Of a stretch of DNA of 64,000 nt, positions 17,338-25,441 are shown piece by piece. The position numbers were made by a program, and so were the translations under genes. This DNA is from an uncultured Bacilli bacterium (lineage in GTDB: Bacteria > Bacillota_I > Bacilli_A > RF39 > UBA660): positions 310,001-374,000 of the forward strand of contig CAKOOM010000001.1 in assembly GCA_934098395.1 (NCBI GenBank), given 5' to 3'. A model generated the notes under the pieces. The model was given only the letters and a program-made list of their open reading frames with translations, made no database searches and was not told the DNA's origin. Positions within the stretch are counted from its first letter, which is position 1. Each line of letters starts with the position of its first letter.

Positions 17338-18981
17338 ATGGCAACTTACAACAATGGATCAGTAGTTCAATGTATGAGACAATATGAAATGTTTGCTAAT
17401 AGTTTAAATTTAGTTAAGAATAATGAAGAAAAGAATATGATAATTAAGCAATTAACTAAGTTAGAAATGAAAATTATTGAACTTACCAATGAAGTATATG
17501 AAGAAGAATATTATGCATTAGCTAACAAAGAGTGTGCTTTACTTGATGAAGAAAAGAAAAGAATAACAATGCTTATAGATTTAATTAATCAAAGATTAAC
17601 TTATGTTGAGAAGAGATGTAACGACCACTATCAACTTACAGGAGAAAGTATTGATGCAAACGATGTTTTGGGAGCTAATACACTAGATTCTTTAGAAAAT
17701 AAAGTTAAGATAATTGATAAATATAGTAAAAATATAAAATTAAAAGAAGAGTTAGAAAATGAAGTTAAATCTTTATCTAGTAAGATATCTTTAGCTTCAG
17801 AGAAGATTGGTATTAATGAAAAATTGAATATCGAATTAGAAACTAAGTTTAAGAATTTAATAGGTTCGGCAATAGAGAAGTGTAATTATTATGAACTTTT
17901 AGATAATAGAGAAGAAATTGAATATGCATATCAAGAGACAGAGAAATCTTTAACATTAGCTGAAGTTAATTATGAGACTGCAAAAACTTCTCCGATGAAT
18001 ATTTTAGAAGATTGTCAAGCTATGCTTGAGGATATAAAGAAAGATTATACTAAATATAAAAGTAAGATTAGTATATTAAAATTAATGGAAATATTTAATA
18101 GGGAAGTTAATGATTATGATGAATTAATTACTAAGAGAAGAGAAATTAATGATATACTAAAGTATATTAAAGATAAAGACTTTTTAGATATGGTATTAGA
18201 TACGGTTAGTAAACAATATAATACAATTATTATGGAACAACAAGATATTAATACGTATAATGATCTTACGCTTGAAAAAGATAGAAAGATGGAAGCTTTA
18301 GCAGAGATTGAAAGTGAAAATAATAGTGAAGAATTCCAAAGTATGTTAAAAGTATTGATTGAAAATGAAAAGAAACGTCAAGAAAAAATAATGGAAGAGC
18401 AACGTAAGATTGAAGAAGAAGAAAAAAAGAGAAGATTAGAAATTGAAAGAAAAAAACAAGAAGAGATATTAAAAAGACAAAAAATTATTGAAGAAGCAAG
18501 AAAAAAAGAAATAGAAAAGAGAACTAGAGAATTATTAGAACAACAACAAAATTCTGTTTTACAAGGTAAAAAGAAAGAAACGTTAAGTTTTGAAAATATT
18601 AAAGGTATTTCAAATAGACCAGTTGAGGATGTTTCTTTACAAGATGATGTAATGAATACTGAGAATAAGAAAGAAGAAAATGGAATATTAAAAAGAGAAG
18701 ATTTTAGAAAAAAACAAGAAAATCTTGATAAAATAGATTTAGTAGAAAATATAGAACAGAATGAAGGAGTTCCTGTTGTTAAGAATAAGAGTGCAATAGA
18801 AAAAGAGTTATTTGAAGAGTTTAATGAAAAACCAATAGAAAAAAATAAAGAGGAAAAACAAGAAAATAAATTACCAGAAATAGATATAGATCAATATATG
18901 AAAAATTTTAATGAAAATGATGTAGATGATGTGGATAATATATTCAATGATGATAATATATTTCCAAGTATTCCTTTATAA
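17338..18981 (+). CDS. Large coiled-coil hypothetical protein A
   Basis: 547 residues, cytoplasmic, almost entirely helical. Heptad-like charged sequence covers most of its length, with an extreme Glu/Lys/Arg tract (about residues 345-405, EEEEKKRRLEIERKKQEEIL). A low-complexity acidic tail ends in PSIPL. No enzymatic motif, signal peptide or TM segment is visible. The ATG behind AGAGGTGG is preferred to a GTG inside that site. A consensus promoter precedes it, and a second coiled-coil gene follows after 29 bp. A structural or scaffolding role is possible but unproven. Confidence 0.55.
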   Translation: MATYNNGSVVQCMRQYEMFANSLNLVKNNEEKNMIIKQLTKLEMKIIELTNEVYEEEYYALANKECALLDEEKKRITMLIDLINQRLTYVEKRCNDHYQLTGESIDANDVLGANTLDSLENKVKIIDKYSKNIKLKEELENEVKSLSSKISLASEKIGINEKLNIELETKFKNLIGSAIEKCNYYELLDNREEIEYAYQETEKSLTLAEVNYETAKTSPMNILEDCQAMLEDIKKDYTKYKSKISILKLMEIFNREVNDYDELITKRREINDILKYIKDKDFLDMVLDTVSKQYNTIIMEQQDINTYNDLTLEKDRKMEALAEIESENNSEEFQSMLKVLIENEKKRQEKIMEEQRKIEEEEKKRRLEIERKKQEEILKRQKIIEEARKKEIEKRTRELLEQQQNSVLQGKKKETLSFENIKGISNRPVEDVSLQDDVMNTENKKEENGILKREDFRKKQENLDKIDLVENIEQNEGVPVVKNKSAIEKELFEEFNEKPIEKNKEEKQENKLPEIDIDQYMKNFNENDVDDVDNIFNDDNIFPSIPL

Positions 18982-19010
18982 TAAAAGAAATAACTAAAGG
19001 AGGTGATTAT

Positions 19011-20768
19011 ATGTTAGTAAATAATGATAGTAATTTGAAGTTATTGAAAATGAAAGAAAAATTATTAGAAAGTTCTTCAGTTAATAGAGAGAAAAATTTA
19101 GATGATTATAGTGAACTTGCTAGTAAGATAGATTCATTTAGTTATAATAATTTGATAGAAAAGATTCATTTAGCTACTGACAATAATTATACTCTTTTGG
19201 AAGAAATTAAGTTTTTGGAAGATGTTGAACATGAATATATGCAATTAGATGAATTACAACATAGGCTTAGAAAGGTGTTTTCTAAGTATTCTTCTAAGGA
19301 ACTTGAATTATCTGATTTAAGTAAGATTAGAATTGAAGAAATTAGAAATAGAAAAAGTGTTATTAGTGGATATTTAATAAATATAGAAAATATTGAAAAA
19401 GATAAAAAGAGACTTGAAGAATTACAAGAAAAATTAATTGATGAAAGTAAAAAGAGAGATGTTACGATAAATAGATTGCATATGATGGATAAGGAACTTA
19501 CTAGTAGTTTTATGAATGCTGAAGGTAGACTTAGGGATGATATTGGATTAAAGAGTACTAGTATTAATGCTGAATATATGCAGAATGGATTTAATTTAAA
19601 TAGACTGTTTAATGATGAAGAGTATTTAGATCAGGTATATACTGATGTAATTAATAATTATAATGATAAGAATGGTTTGTTTGTGGCTGCTGTTCGCCTA
19701 CCTGTTGCAGAAGATGAATATCAAGATGTGTTTAAGGCTACGAAAATGGATGCGATTAAAGCTAAGTATCAACGTTCTTTGATAGAGATGGTTAGAAAAT
19801 TAAAGAAGGAAGATAATAGTGTTTCTCAGGCAAGGGATAAGAGAAAGGATTTACAATCTTTATTTAAATATCGAAAAGATTATTTAGATAATTTTAAGAT
19901 AATTTATGAAATAGATCCTTTTAGTAGAATTAATTTGAGTAATCAGTTAGAGTTTATTAATTCTATTCAAGCTAATGATAAAAAGATTAAGGATATTAGA
20001 AAGCAAATTACTGATATTAATACAAAACTTGAAAATATGATTAGTAGTAATAAGGAACTAAAGATGTCAATTAATGATAGGCATGAATATCTTGTGCCTG
20101 AAGAGAAAACGGAGATTGTTGATTATACATCGTTAGGTGATTATATAGATTTTGGTGATACTGATAGTAGACCTGATAATATGGTAGTTTCAATTAAAGA
20201 TATAAATGATAAATTTAATATGAAGAAGGCTACGGAAATAGTTAATAATGTTATAAATAGAGTTTATAAGATGCTTACTACGGTTTCATTACCAGATGGT
20301 AAGGTAGATACTCAAGATAATGCTTTATACCCTGAATTATTGATAGGGAGTGAAGTAGTTGATGAGAAATTAGATGAGGAGCCAATTTCAATAAAAGCGG
20401 AAGAACCTGAAGAGGCAAAAGCGAGTGTATTAGATAGTGATATATTCCATGATGAAACTCCGTTTGAGAGTGTTCCACTATTTACTGATAAAGCGATTGA
20501 TAGTAGTAATATTTTTAATGAAACTAAGAAACCTGTTGAAAATATTAGTAATAATAATGAAATATTGAATGATGAATTTGTTAATTTTTCTTTACCTAGT
20601 AGTAATGGAGAAGAATCATTAATGCCTGATATTGGAGATTATTGGACAGGAACTCCAGTTACTAATGATAGTAATACTGATTTGAAAAATGATAATGTTA
20701 TATCATTTGATGAAGAAATTAATAAATTAATTAATGGTGATACGAAAACAATGAAAAGAGCGATTTAG
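19011..20768 (+). CDS. Large coiled-coil hypothetical protein B
   Basis: 585 residues, co-transcribed with protein A and built the same way: a long helical N-terminal two thirds (heptads from about residue 20 to 350), then an acidic low-complexity tail with repeated short peptides such as SDIFHDETPFESVPLF. That tail resembles the end of protein A (NIFPSIPL), which suggests a common short binding motif. No catalytic motif is visible. A strong AAAGGAGGTGAT ribosome-binding site supports the start. It is 8 bp from the next gene. Confidence 0.55.
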   Translation: MLVNNDSNLKLLKMKEKLLESSSVNREKNLDDYSELASKIDSFSYNNLIEKIHLATDNNYTLLEEIKFLEDVEHEYMQLDELQHRLRKVFSKYSSKELELSDLSKIRIEEIRNRKSVISGYLINIENIEKDKKRLEELQEKLIDESKKRDVTINRLHMMDKELTSSFMNAEGRLRDDIGLKSTSINAEYMQNGFNLNRLFNDEEYLDQVYTDVINNYNDKNGLFVAAVRLPVAEDEYQDVFKATKMDAIKAKYQRSLIEMVRKLKKEDNSVSQARDKRKDLQSLFKYRKDYLDNFKIIYEIDPFSRINLSNQLEFINSIQANDKKIKDIRKQITDINTKLENMISSNKELKMSINDRHEYLVPEEKTEIVDYTSLGDYIDFGDTDSRPDNMVVSIKDINDKFNMKKATEIVNNVINRVYKMLTTVSLPDGKVDTQDNALYPELLIGSEVVDEKLDEEPISIKAEEPEEAKASVLDSDIFHDETPFESVPLFTDKAIDSSNIFNETKKPVENISNNNEILNDEFVNFSLPSSNGEESLMPDIGDYWTGTPVTNDSNTDLKNDNVISFDEEINKLINGDTKTMKRAI

Positions 20769-20776
20769 GAGGAAAT

Positions 20777-21019
20777 ATGAAATTAGAAGTTAATAAGATT
20801 ATTACTTTAGGTAATGATGAAGAGTATTTAGTAGTTGATAAAGTGTTAAAAGATGATAAAGAATATTATTATATAGCTCAGGTAAATGATGAAGAAACTG
20901 ATATTAAAGATAATTATAAGATAGTATGTGCTACATATAAAGATGGAAATGTTTATCTTGATGAAGTTCTTGGAGAAGATAAGTTAAAATCTATTTTACC
21001 TTTATTTGTTAAAGAATAA
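20777..21019 (+). CDS. Small DUF1292-like protein
   Basis: 80 acidic residues. The beta-rich pattern ITLGNDEEYLVVDKVLKDDK then YYYIAQVNDEE resembles the DUF1292 (YrzB) family of small Bacillota proteins. The match is from pattern memory and is moderate. It is third in the coiled-coil operon and is followed by a terminator. Function is unknown. Confidence 0.5.
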   Translation: MKLEVNKIITLGNDEEYLVVDKVLKDDKEYYYIAQVNDEETDIKDNYKIVCATYKDGNVYLDEVLGEDKLKSILPLFVKE

Positions 21020-21023
21020 GTTT

Positions 21024-21049
21024 AAAAAATGCCTATTTGGTATTTTTTT
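21024..21049 (+). terminator. Terminator before rplM
   Basis: AAAAAATGCC/GGTATTTTTT (one G-U) with a TATTT loop and T run. It separates the DUF1292-like gene from the ribosomal operon. Confidence 0.65.
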
Positions 21050-21050
21050 C

Positions 21051-21079
21051 TTGACAAAATAGTAAATATTTAATATAAT
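21051..21079 (+). promoter_or_regulatory. Consensus promoter of rplM-rpsI
   Basis: TTGACA, 17 bp, TATAAT, immediately after the upstream terminator. Confidence 0.85.
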
Positions 21080-21085
21080 CATAAT

Positions 21086-21170
21086 CGGTACATTTTATAT
21101 CTAATTGATTTACGTATTGGGAACACGGAAATTGAGAAGATAAATTTATTAATTAAAAAAAGGAGAAAAA
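21086..21170 (+). promoter_or_regulatory. 5' leader of rplM, possible L13 autoregulatory leader
   Basis: About 85 nt of untranslated leader lie between the promoter and rplM, ending in AAAGGAG. Many Firmicutes carry an L13-binding leader here. I cannot fold this one convincingly by eye, so the call rests on position and length. Confidence 0.3.
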
Positions 21171-21608
21171 ATGAGAACATTTATGCAAAAAAAAGAGACT
21201 GTTACTAGAGATTGGTATGTAATTGATGCTAAAGATGTAGCATTAGGTAGAGTAGCAGCAAAGGCAGCATCAATGTTAAGAGGTAAGCACAAAGTTACTT
21301 ATACTCCACATATTGATTGCGGTGATAACATAATTATTATTAATGCTAAAGACGTATTATTAACTGGTAATAAGCTTAATGGTAAAAAATATTATAATCA
21401 TAGTAGATATGCTGGTGGACTTAGAGAAAGAACTGCTAAAGAAATGGTTGAAAGTTATCCAGTAGAAATGGTTGAAAGAGCTGTTAAAGGAATGCTTCCA
21501 CATAATAGATTAGGAAGACAAATGTATAAGAAATTATTTGTATATGAAGGAAATGAACATCCACATGCAGCACAACAACCAAAAGAAATTAAGGTAGGGA
21601 GAGAATAA
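21171..21608 (+). CDS. rplM: 50S ribosomal protein L13
   Basis: 145 residues with the family core: TVTRDWYVIDAKDVALGRVA at the N-terminus, NAKDVLLTGNKL in the middle, and the signature AVKGMLPHNRLGRQMYKKL. L13 is an early-assembling large-subunit protein that contacts 23S rRNA. It is followed 2 bp later by rpsI, the usual pair. Confidence 0.97.
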   Translation: MRTFMQKKETVTRDWYVIDAKDVALGRVAAKAASMLRGKHKVTYTPHIDCGDNIIIINAKDVLLTGNKLNGKKYYNHSRYAGGLRERTAKEMVESYPVEMVERAVKGMLPHNRLGRQMYKKLFVYEGNEHPHAAQQPKEIKVGRE

Positions 21609-21610
21609 TT

Positions 21611-22039
21611 ATGGCAAAGAAAGATAATAGTAGAGTTTTTTATGGAACTGGTAGAAGAAAAAGTTCTGTAGCTAGAGTTAGACTTATCCCAGGTGGAAGT
21701 GGAAAGATTACAGTAAATGGTAGAGATGTTAATGAATATATGCCATTTGAAGTATTAGTAATGGATTTAAAACAACCACTACAAATTACTAACAATATGG
21801 AAACATTTGATATTGAATGTAACGTATCTGGTGGTGGATTTTCAGGTCAAACAGGAGCTATTAGACTTGGTATAACAAGAGCATTACTTGAATATGATAA
21901 AGAAAATGAAAAGAATGATGATAGCTATAGAAAAATGCTTAAGAAGGCTGGAATGGTTACTAGAGATCCTAGAAGTAAGGAAAGAAAGAAACCTGGTCTT
22001 AAAGCTGCAAGACGTGCTCCACAATTCTCTAAGAGATAA
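21611..22039 (+). CDS. rpsI: 30S ribosomal protein S9
   Basis: 142 residues. N-terminal YGTGRRKSSVARVRLIPG and C-terminal GLKAARRAPQFSKR are diagnostic. The extended C-terminal tail with terminal Lys-Arg reaches the P-site tRNA in the ribosome. Second gene of the rplM-rpsI operon, followed by a terminator. Confidence 0.97.
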   Translation: MAKKDNSRVFYGTGRRKSSVARVRLIPGGSGKITVNGRDVNEYMPFEVLVMDLKQPLQITNNMETFDIECNVSGGGFSGQTGAIRLGITRALLEYDKENEKNDDSYRKMLKKAGMVTRDPRSKERKKPGLKAARRAPQFSKR

Positions 22040-22050
22040 TTTGTATATAG

Positions 22051-22078
22051 AAGCCTTGATGAAATATCGAGGTTTTTT
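22051..22078 (+). terminator. Terminator of rplM-rpsI
   Basis: AAGCCTTGAT/ATCGAGGTTT stem (G-U pairs) with a GAAAT loop and T6 run. Confidence 0.75.
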
Positions 22079-22098
22079 AATAATTTTTAAAAATATAG

Positions 22099-22127
22099 TT
22101 GCATAAAATTAAAATATAGTGTATTAT
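22099..22127 (+). promoter_or_regulatory. Promoter of rpsO
   Basis: TTGCAT, 17 bp, TATTAT. The leader that follows is structured. Confidence 0.65.
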
Positions 22128-22136
22128 TAATATGTT

Positions 22137-22183
22137 CCTATTTCTTGGTGTTACGTACTCCTTACGAATAACTAGGAATTAGG
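22137..22183 (+). promoter_or_regulatory. Structured leader of rpsO (S15 autoregulation candidate)
   Basis: CCTATTTCTTGGT pairs with ACTAGGAATTAGG over 13 positions (one mismatch, two G-U). An inner hairpin CGTA/TACG sits in the loop. It lies between the promoter and the AAAGGAGG of rpsO. S15 is known to repress its own mRNA through such leaders. Assignment to a specific S15 leader class is inference. Confidence 0.5.
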
Positions 22184-22210
22184 TGTAAATATTTAAAAGG
22201 AGGTTAGATT

Positions 22211-22480
22211 ATGGCTTTAAGTAAAGAAGTTAAGGGTAATATTATTAAGAAATATGCTAGAGATGAAAAAGATACTGGTTCTCCAGAAGTTCAAATAGCT
22301 ATTTTAACTGAAGAAATTAAACTTTTAACAGAACATTTAAAAAACAATAAGCAAGATAAACATTCTAAACGTGGACTTTTAATGAAGGTTGGTAAGAGAA
22401 GAAGTTTACTTAATTACTTACTTAAGAATGATGTTGTTAAATATCGTGAAGTTGTTAAAGGTCTTGGACTTAGAAAGTAA
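22211..22480 (+). CDS. rpsO: 30S ribosomal protein S15
   Basis: 89 residues, exact family length. GSPEVQIAILTEEIKLLTEH and HSKRGLLMKVGKRRSLLNYL are the conserved 16S rRNA-binding helices. It lies directly before pnp, as in most bacteria, with a terminator in between. Confidence 0.97.
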   Translation: MALSKEVKGNIIKKYARDEKDTGSPEVQIAILTEEIKLLTEHLKNNKQDKHSKRGLLMKVGKRRSLLNYLLKNDVVKYREVVKGLGLRK

Positions 22481-22496
22481 TTATTATGATTTTAGT

Positions 22497-22522
22497 AGGC
22501 ACTCTTTTTTGAGTGCCTTTAA
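22497..22522 (+). terminator. Terminator after rpsO
   Basis: GGCACTC/GAGTGCC perfect stem with a six-T loop and a short T-rich tail. Confidence 0.65.
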
Positions 22523-22647
22523 ATTTGTTTAATTATTTCTTAGACGTTTGTCAAATTGAAAAAAGATACCGAGAAGGAAAATATTAAAAAAGTTGAAGAT
22601 AATTTAATAATATGAGAAGAATTAAATGATTTATAGGAGGAGTATGT

Positions 22648-24831
22648 ATGAATAAAAAAGTATTTGAATTAGATTTTCATGGAAGAAAGTTAGTGGTAGA
22701 GCATGGTGAGGTTGCTAAACAAGCTCATGGTGCAGTTTTAGTTAGATATGGAGATACAGTTATTTTATCAACAGCTGTTGTTTCTAATAATGCTAATTTA
22801 TTATCGGACTTTTTTCCATTGATGGTTCTTTATAATGAAAAATTATATTCTGTTGGAAAGATACCAGGTGGTTTTATTAAGCGAGAAGGTAGACCTACGG
22901 ATGCTGCAACATTAGCTGCTCGTATGATAGATAGACCACTTAGACCATTATTTCCAGAAGATTTTAGAAATGAAGTACAAGTTGTTAATACAGTGTTGTC
23001 TGTAGATAAGGATAATTCTCCAGAATTAACAGCTTTGTTTGGTTCATCATTAAGTGTATCTATTAGTAAGATTCCATTTAATGGACCAGTGGCTGCTGTT
23101 AAGGTAGGTAGAGTTAATGGGGAATTTGTTATAAATCCTACGGTAGAACAAGCTGAAGTTTCTGATATTGATTTAACAGTAGCTGGTACTAAAGAAGCTA
23201 TTAATATGGTTGAAGCTGGTGCTAGAGAAGTATCTGAAGAGGATATGTTAGAAGCTTTAATGTTTGGACATGAAGCTATTAAAGAACTTATTGCTTTTGA
23301 AGAAGAAATAATTGCTGAAATAGGACAACCTAAGATGGAGTATGAGAAATTAGAAATATCTGATGAATTAAGAAAAGATGTTTGTGAATTTTGTACTGAT
23401 AGAATAGATGCGGCTTTGAGAATAAAGGATAAGATTGAGAAATATGAAGCTCTTGATAAAGTAAAAGAGGATGTATGTAATAAGTATAAAGAAATGTATG
23501 AAGATACTATGAAACCTGATGAATATAAGGAACTTATTACTAAAGTAATGCTTGTATTTAGTGATATTGAATATACGATATTTAGAAATATTACGGTATT
23601 AGAAAAAACTAGAGCTGATGGTAGAAGAATGGATGAAATTAGACCATTATCTACGGATATTGATTTGCTTCCAAGATGTCATGGTAGTGCTTTGTTTACG
23701 AGAGGACAAACACAAAGTTTGGCTACAGTTACTTTAGGTGCTTTAGGAGAACATCAAGTATTAGATGGCCTTGGTATTGAGGATGAAAAGAGATTTATGT
23801 TACATTATAATTTTCCAGCTTTTTCTGTTGGTGAGACTGGTAGATATGGAAGTCCTGGTAGGAGAGAAATTGGACATGGAGCTTTGGGTGAAAGAGCTTT
23901 ATCATATGTTATTCCGTCTGAAGAGGAATTTCCTTATACGATAAGAGTAGTGTCTGAAATTCTTGAATCTAATGGTTCTTCAAGTCAAGCAACAATATGT
24001 GCTGGTTGTATGGCTTTAATGGCAGCTGGGGTACCTATAAAGACTCCAGTAGCGGGTATTGCAATGGGACTTATTACATCAGGAAATGATTATACGGTAC
24101 TTACTGATATTCAAGGCCTTGAAGATCATCTTGGAGATATGGATTTTAAGGTAGCTGGTTCAAGAGAAGGTATTACTGCACTTCAAATGGATATTAAGAT
24201 TAGTGGTATTAATAAGCAAATTTTAAAGGAAGCTTTAGAACAAGCTAAGAAAGCACGTATGCAAATATTAGATGTTATTGAAGAACAAATTAAGGAACCT
24301 AGAAAAGAAGTTTCTAAGTATGCTCCAAAGACTTGTACATTTATGATTAATCCAGATAAGATTAAGGATGTAATTGGTCGTGGTGGAGAAATGATTACAA
24401 AGATTATTCAGGAATGTAGTAATGTAGTATCTGTTAATGATGATAAGGCTGTTAAGGTTGATTTAGAAGATGATGGTAGAGTAATGATATATCATATGGA
24501 TCAAGAAGTAATTGATAAGACAAGGGAAAGAATTGAAAATATTGCCCGTGAAGTAGAAATTGGTAAGATATATAATTGTAAGGTAGTAGATATTCAAGAT
24601 TTTGGAGCTTTTGTTGAGGTATGGCCTGGATGTGAGGGATTGATTCATATATCGCAGTTAGATTTAAATAGAGTAAATAAGACTAGTGATGTCGTATCTG
24701 TTGGTGATTATGTACTAGCTATTGCTACGGGATATGATAAGAAAGGTAAATTAAATTTATCTAGAAAAGAAGTATTGCTTAAAAATAAAGCTAAAAATGA
24801 AGAAGTAAAAGAAGAAAAGAAAGCTGAATAG
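22648..24831 (+). CDS. pnp: Polyribonucleotide nucleotidyltransferase (PNPase)
   Basis: 727 residues, 3'-to-5' phosphorolytic exoribonuclease of RNA turnover. Two RNase PH-like domains are visible: the first with MIDRPLRPLFPEDFRNEVQV, the catalytic second with RADGRRMDEIRPLSTDIDLL and MDFKVAGSREGITALQMDIK. Then come a KH domain (PDKIKDVIGRGGEMITKII) and an S1 domain (DFGAFVEVWPGCEGLIHISQL) ending in an acidic/basic tail. Length and domain order are normal. Confidence 0.97.
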   Translation: MNKKVFELDFHGRKLVVEHGEVAKQAHGAVLVRYGDTVILSTAVVSNNANLLSDFFPLMVLYNEKLYSVGKIPGGFIKREGRPTDAATLAARMIDRPLRPLFPEDFRNEVQVVNTVLSVDKDNSPELTALFGSSLSVSISKIPFNGPVAAVKVGRVNGEFVINPTVEQAEVSDIDLTVAGTKEAINMVEAGAREVSEEDMLEALMFGHEAIKELIAFEEEIIAEIGQPKMEYEKLEISDELRKDVCEFCTDRIDAALRIKDKIEKYEALDKVKEDVCNKYKEMYEDTMKPDEYKELITKVMLVFSDIEYTIFRNITVLEKTRADGRRMDEIRPLSTDIDLLPRCHGSALFTRGQTQSLATVTLGALGEHQVLDGLGIEDEKRFMLHYNFPAFSVGETGRYGSPGRREIGHGALGERALSYVIPSEEEFPYTIRVVSEILESNGSSSQATICAGCMALMAAGVPIKTPVAGIAMGLITSGNDYTVLTDIQGLEDHLGDMDFKVAGSREGITALQMDIKISGINKQILKEALEQAKKARMQILDVIEEQIKEPRKEVSKYAPKTCTFMINPDKIKDVIGRGGEMITKIIQECSNVVSVNDDKAVKVDLEDDGRVMIYHMDQEVIDKTRERIENIAREVEIGKIYNCKVVDIQDFGAFVEVWPGCEGLIHISQLDLNRVNKTSDVVSVGDYVLAIATGYDKKGKLNLSRKEVLLKNKAKNEEVKEEKKAE

Positions 24832-24850
24832 CTTTCTCAGAGTATAGACA

Positions 24851-24883
24851 AACCCCTAGATTTTTTCTAAGGGTTCTTTTTTT
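24851..24883 (+). terminator. Terminator after pnp
   Basis: AACCCCTAGA/TCTAAGGGTT (one C-A mismatch) with a T7 run. Confidence 0.7.
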
Positions 24884-24900
24884 ATAAAATTATAAATATT

Positions 24901-24934
24901 AAATGATAATGTAAGTCCTACATTATCATTTTTT
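24901..24934 (-). terminator. Bidirectional terminator between pnp and cotJC
   Basis: A perfect 13-bp stem, AAATGATAATGTA/TACATTATCATTT, with a 5-nt loop and T runs on both strands. On the minus strand it ends the cotJ operon. Confidence 0.65.
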
Positions 24935-24952
24935 ATTGCTATATTTTTCATG

Positions 24953-25426
24953 TTATTTATATTTCTTTTTACTGTATTCATCGAATAATTCTTTGAATCT
25001 AGTATAATGAATAATTTCTCTTTGCCTTAAATATAATAGAATATCAATAACATCTTGATCATTAGTTAAATCTATTAGGTTTTCATATACAGCTCTAGCT
25101 TTTTGTTCGGCAGCCATATCTTCAGATAAATCTGCTAGGGGGTCACCAGTAGATGCAAAGTAAGCTACGGTAAATGGTACTCCAGATGCATCTGTTGGGT
25201 AAAGGGATGTACCATGTTCAGCATAGTTAGTGTCTAATCCAGCTTTTTTCAATTCTTCAAGAGTAGCTCCTTTTGTTAATTGGTAAATCATGGCTGATAT
25301 TATTTCTACGTGGGCTAGTTCTTCAGTACCGATATCTGTTAAAATAGCTTTACCTTTGTCGTCTGGCATAGTATACCTTTGGTTTAGATATCTCCAGGCG
25401 GCAGCAAGCTCGCCATTGGCACCGCC
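24953..25426 (-). CDS. cotJC: cotJC 3' part (spore coat manganese-catalase-like protein), split by the prophage
   Basis: Codons 30-186 of CotJC in frame up to the prophage junction: the sequence resumes at GGANGELAAAWRYLNQRYTM and includes the ferritin-like di-metal motif EELAHVEIISAM. CotJC is a mother-cell inner coat protein of the manganese catalase family. The missing first codons lie 36.8 kb away at the other prophage end. Joining both parts at the shared core gives 186 codons with no frameshift or stop, close to the usual length (about 189 in Bacillus). As it stands, the stretch lacks its own start and would need prophage excision to be made. Confidence 0.9.
   Translation of the reverse strand, partial: GGANGELAAAWRYLNQRYTMPDDKGKAILTDIGTEELAHVEIISAMIYQLTKGATLEELKKAGLDTNYAEHGTSLYPTDASGVPFTVAYFASTGDPLADLSEDMAAEQKARAVYENLIDLTNDQDVIDILLYLRQREIIHYTRFKELFDEYSKKKYK
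25421..25426. other. attL core of the prophage
   Basis: ACCGCC (GGCGGT in the coding direction of cotJC, Gly30-Gly31) is the only sequence shared by both junctions. Left of it is cotJC. Right of it is prophage sequence TTTTTGTAAAAGGG leading to the recombinase stop codon. Confidence 0.85.
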
Positions 25427-25441
25427 TTTTTGTAAAAGGGA

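Noticed and set aside
24953..25369. Independent small manganese-catalase gene starting at the internal Met
   Set aside because: The frame continues upstream into conserved CotJC codons up to the junction, and no ribosome-binding site precedes that Met. It is the 3' part of split cotJC.
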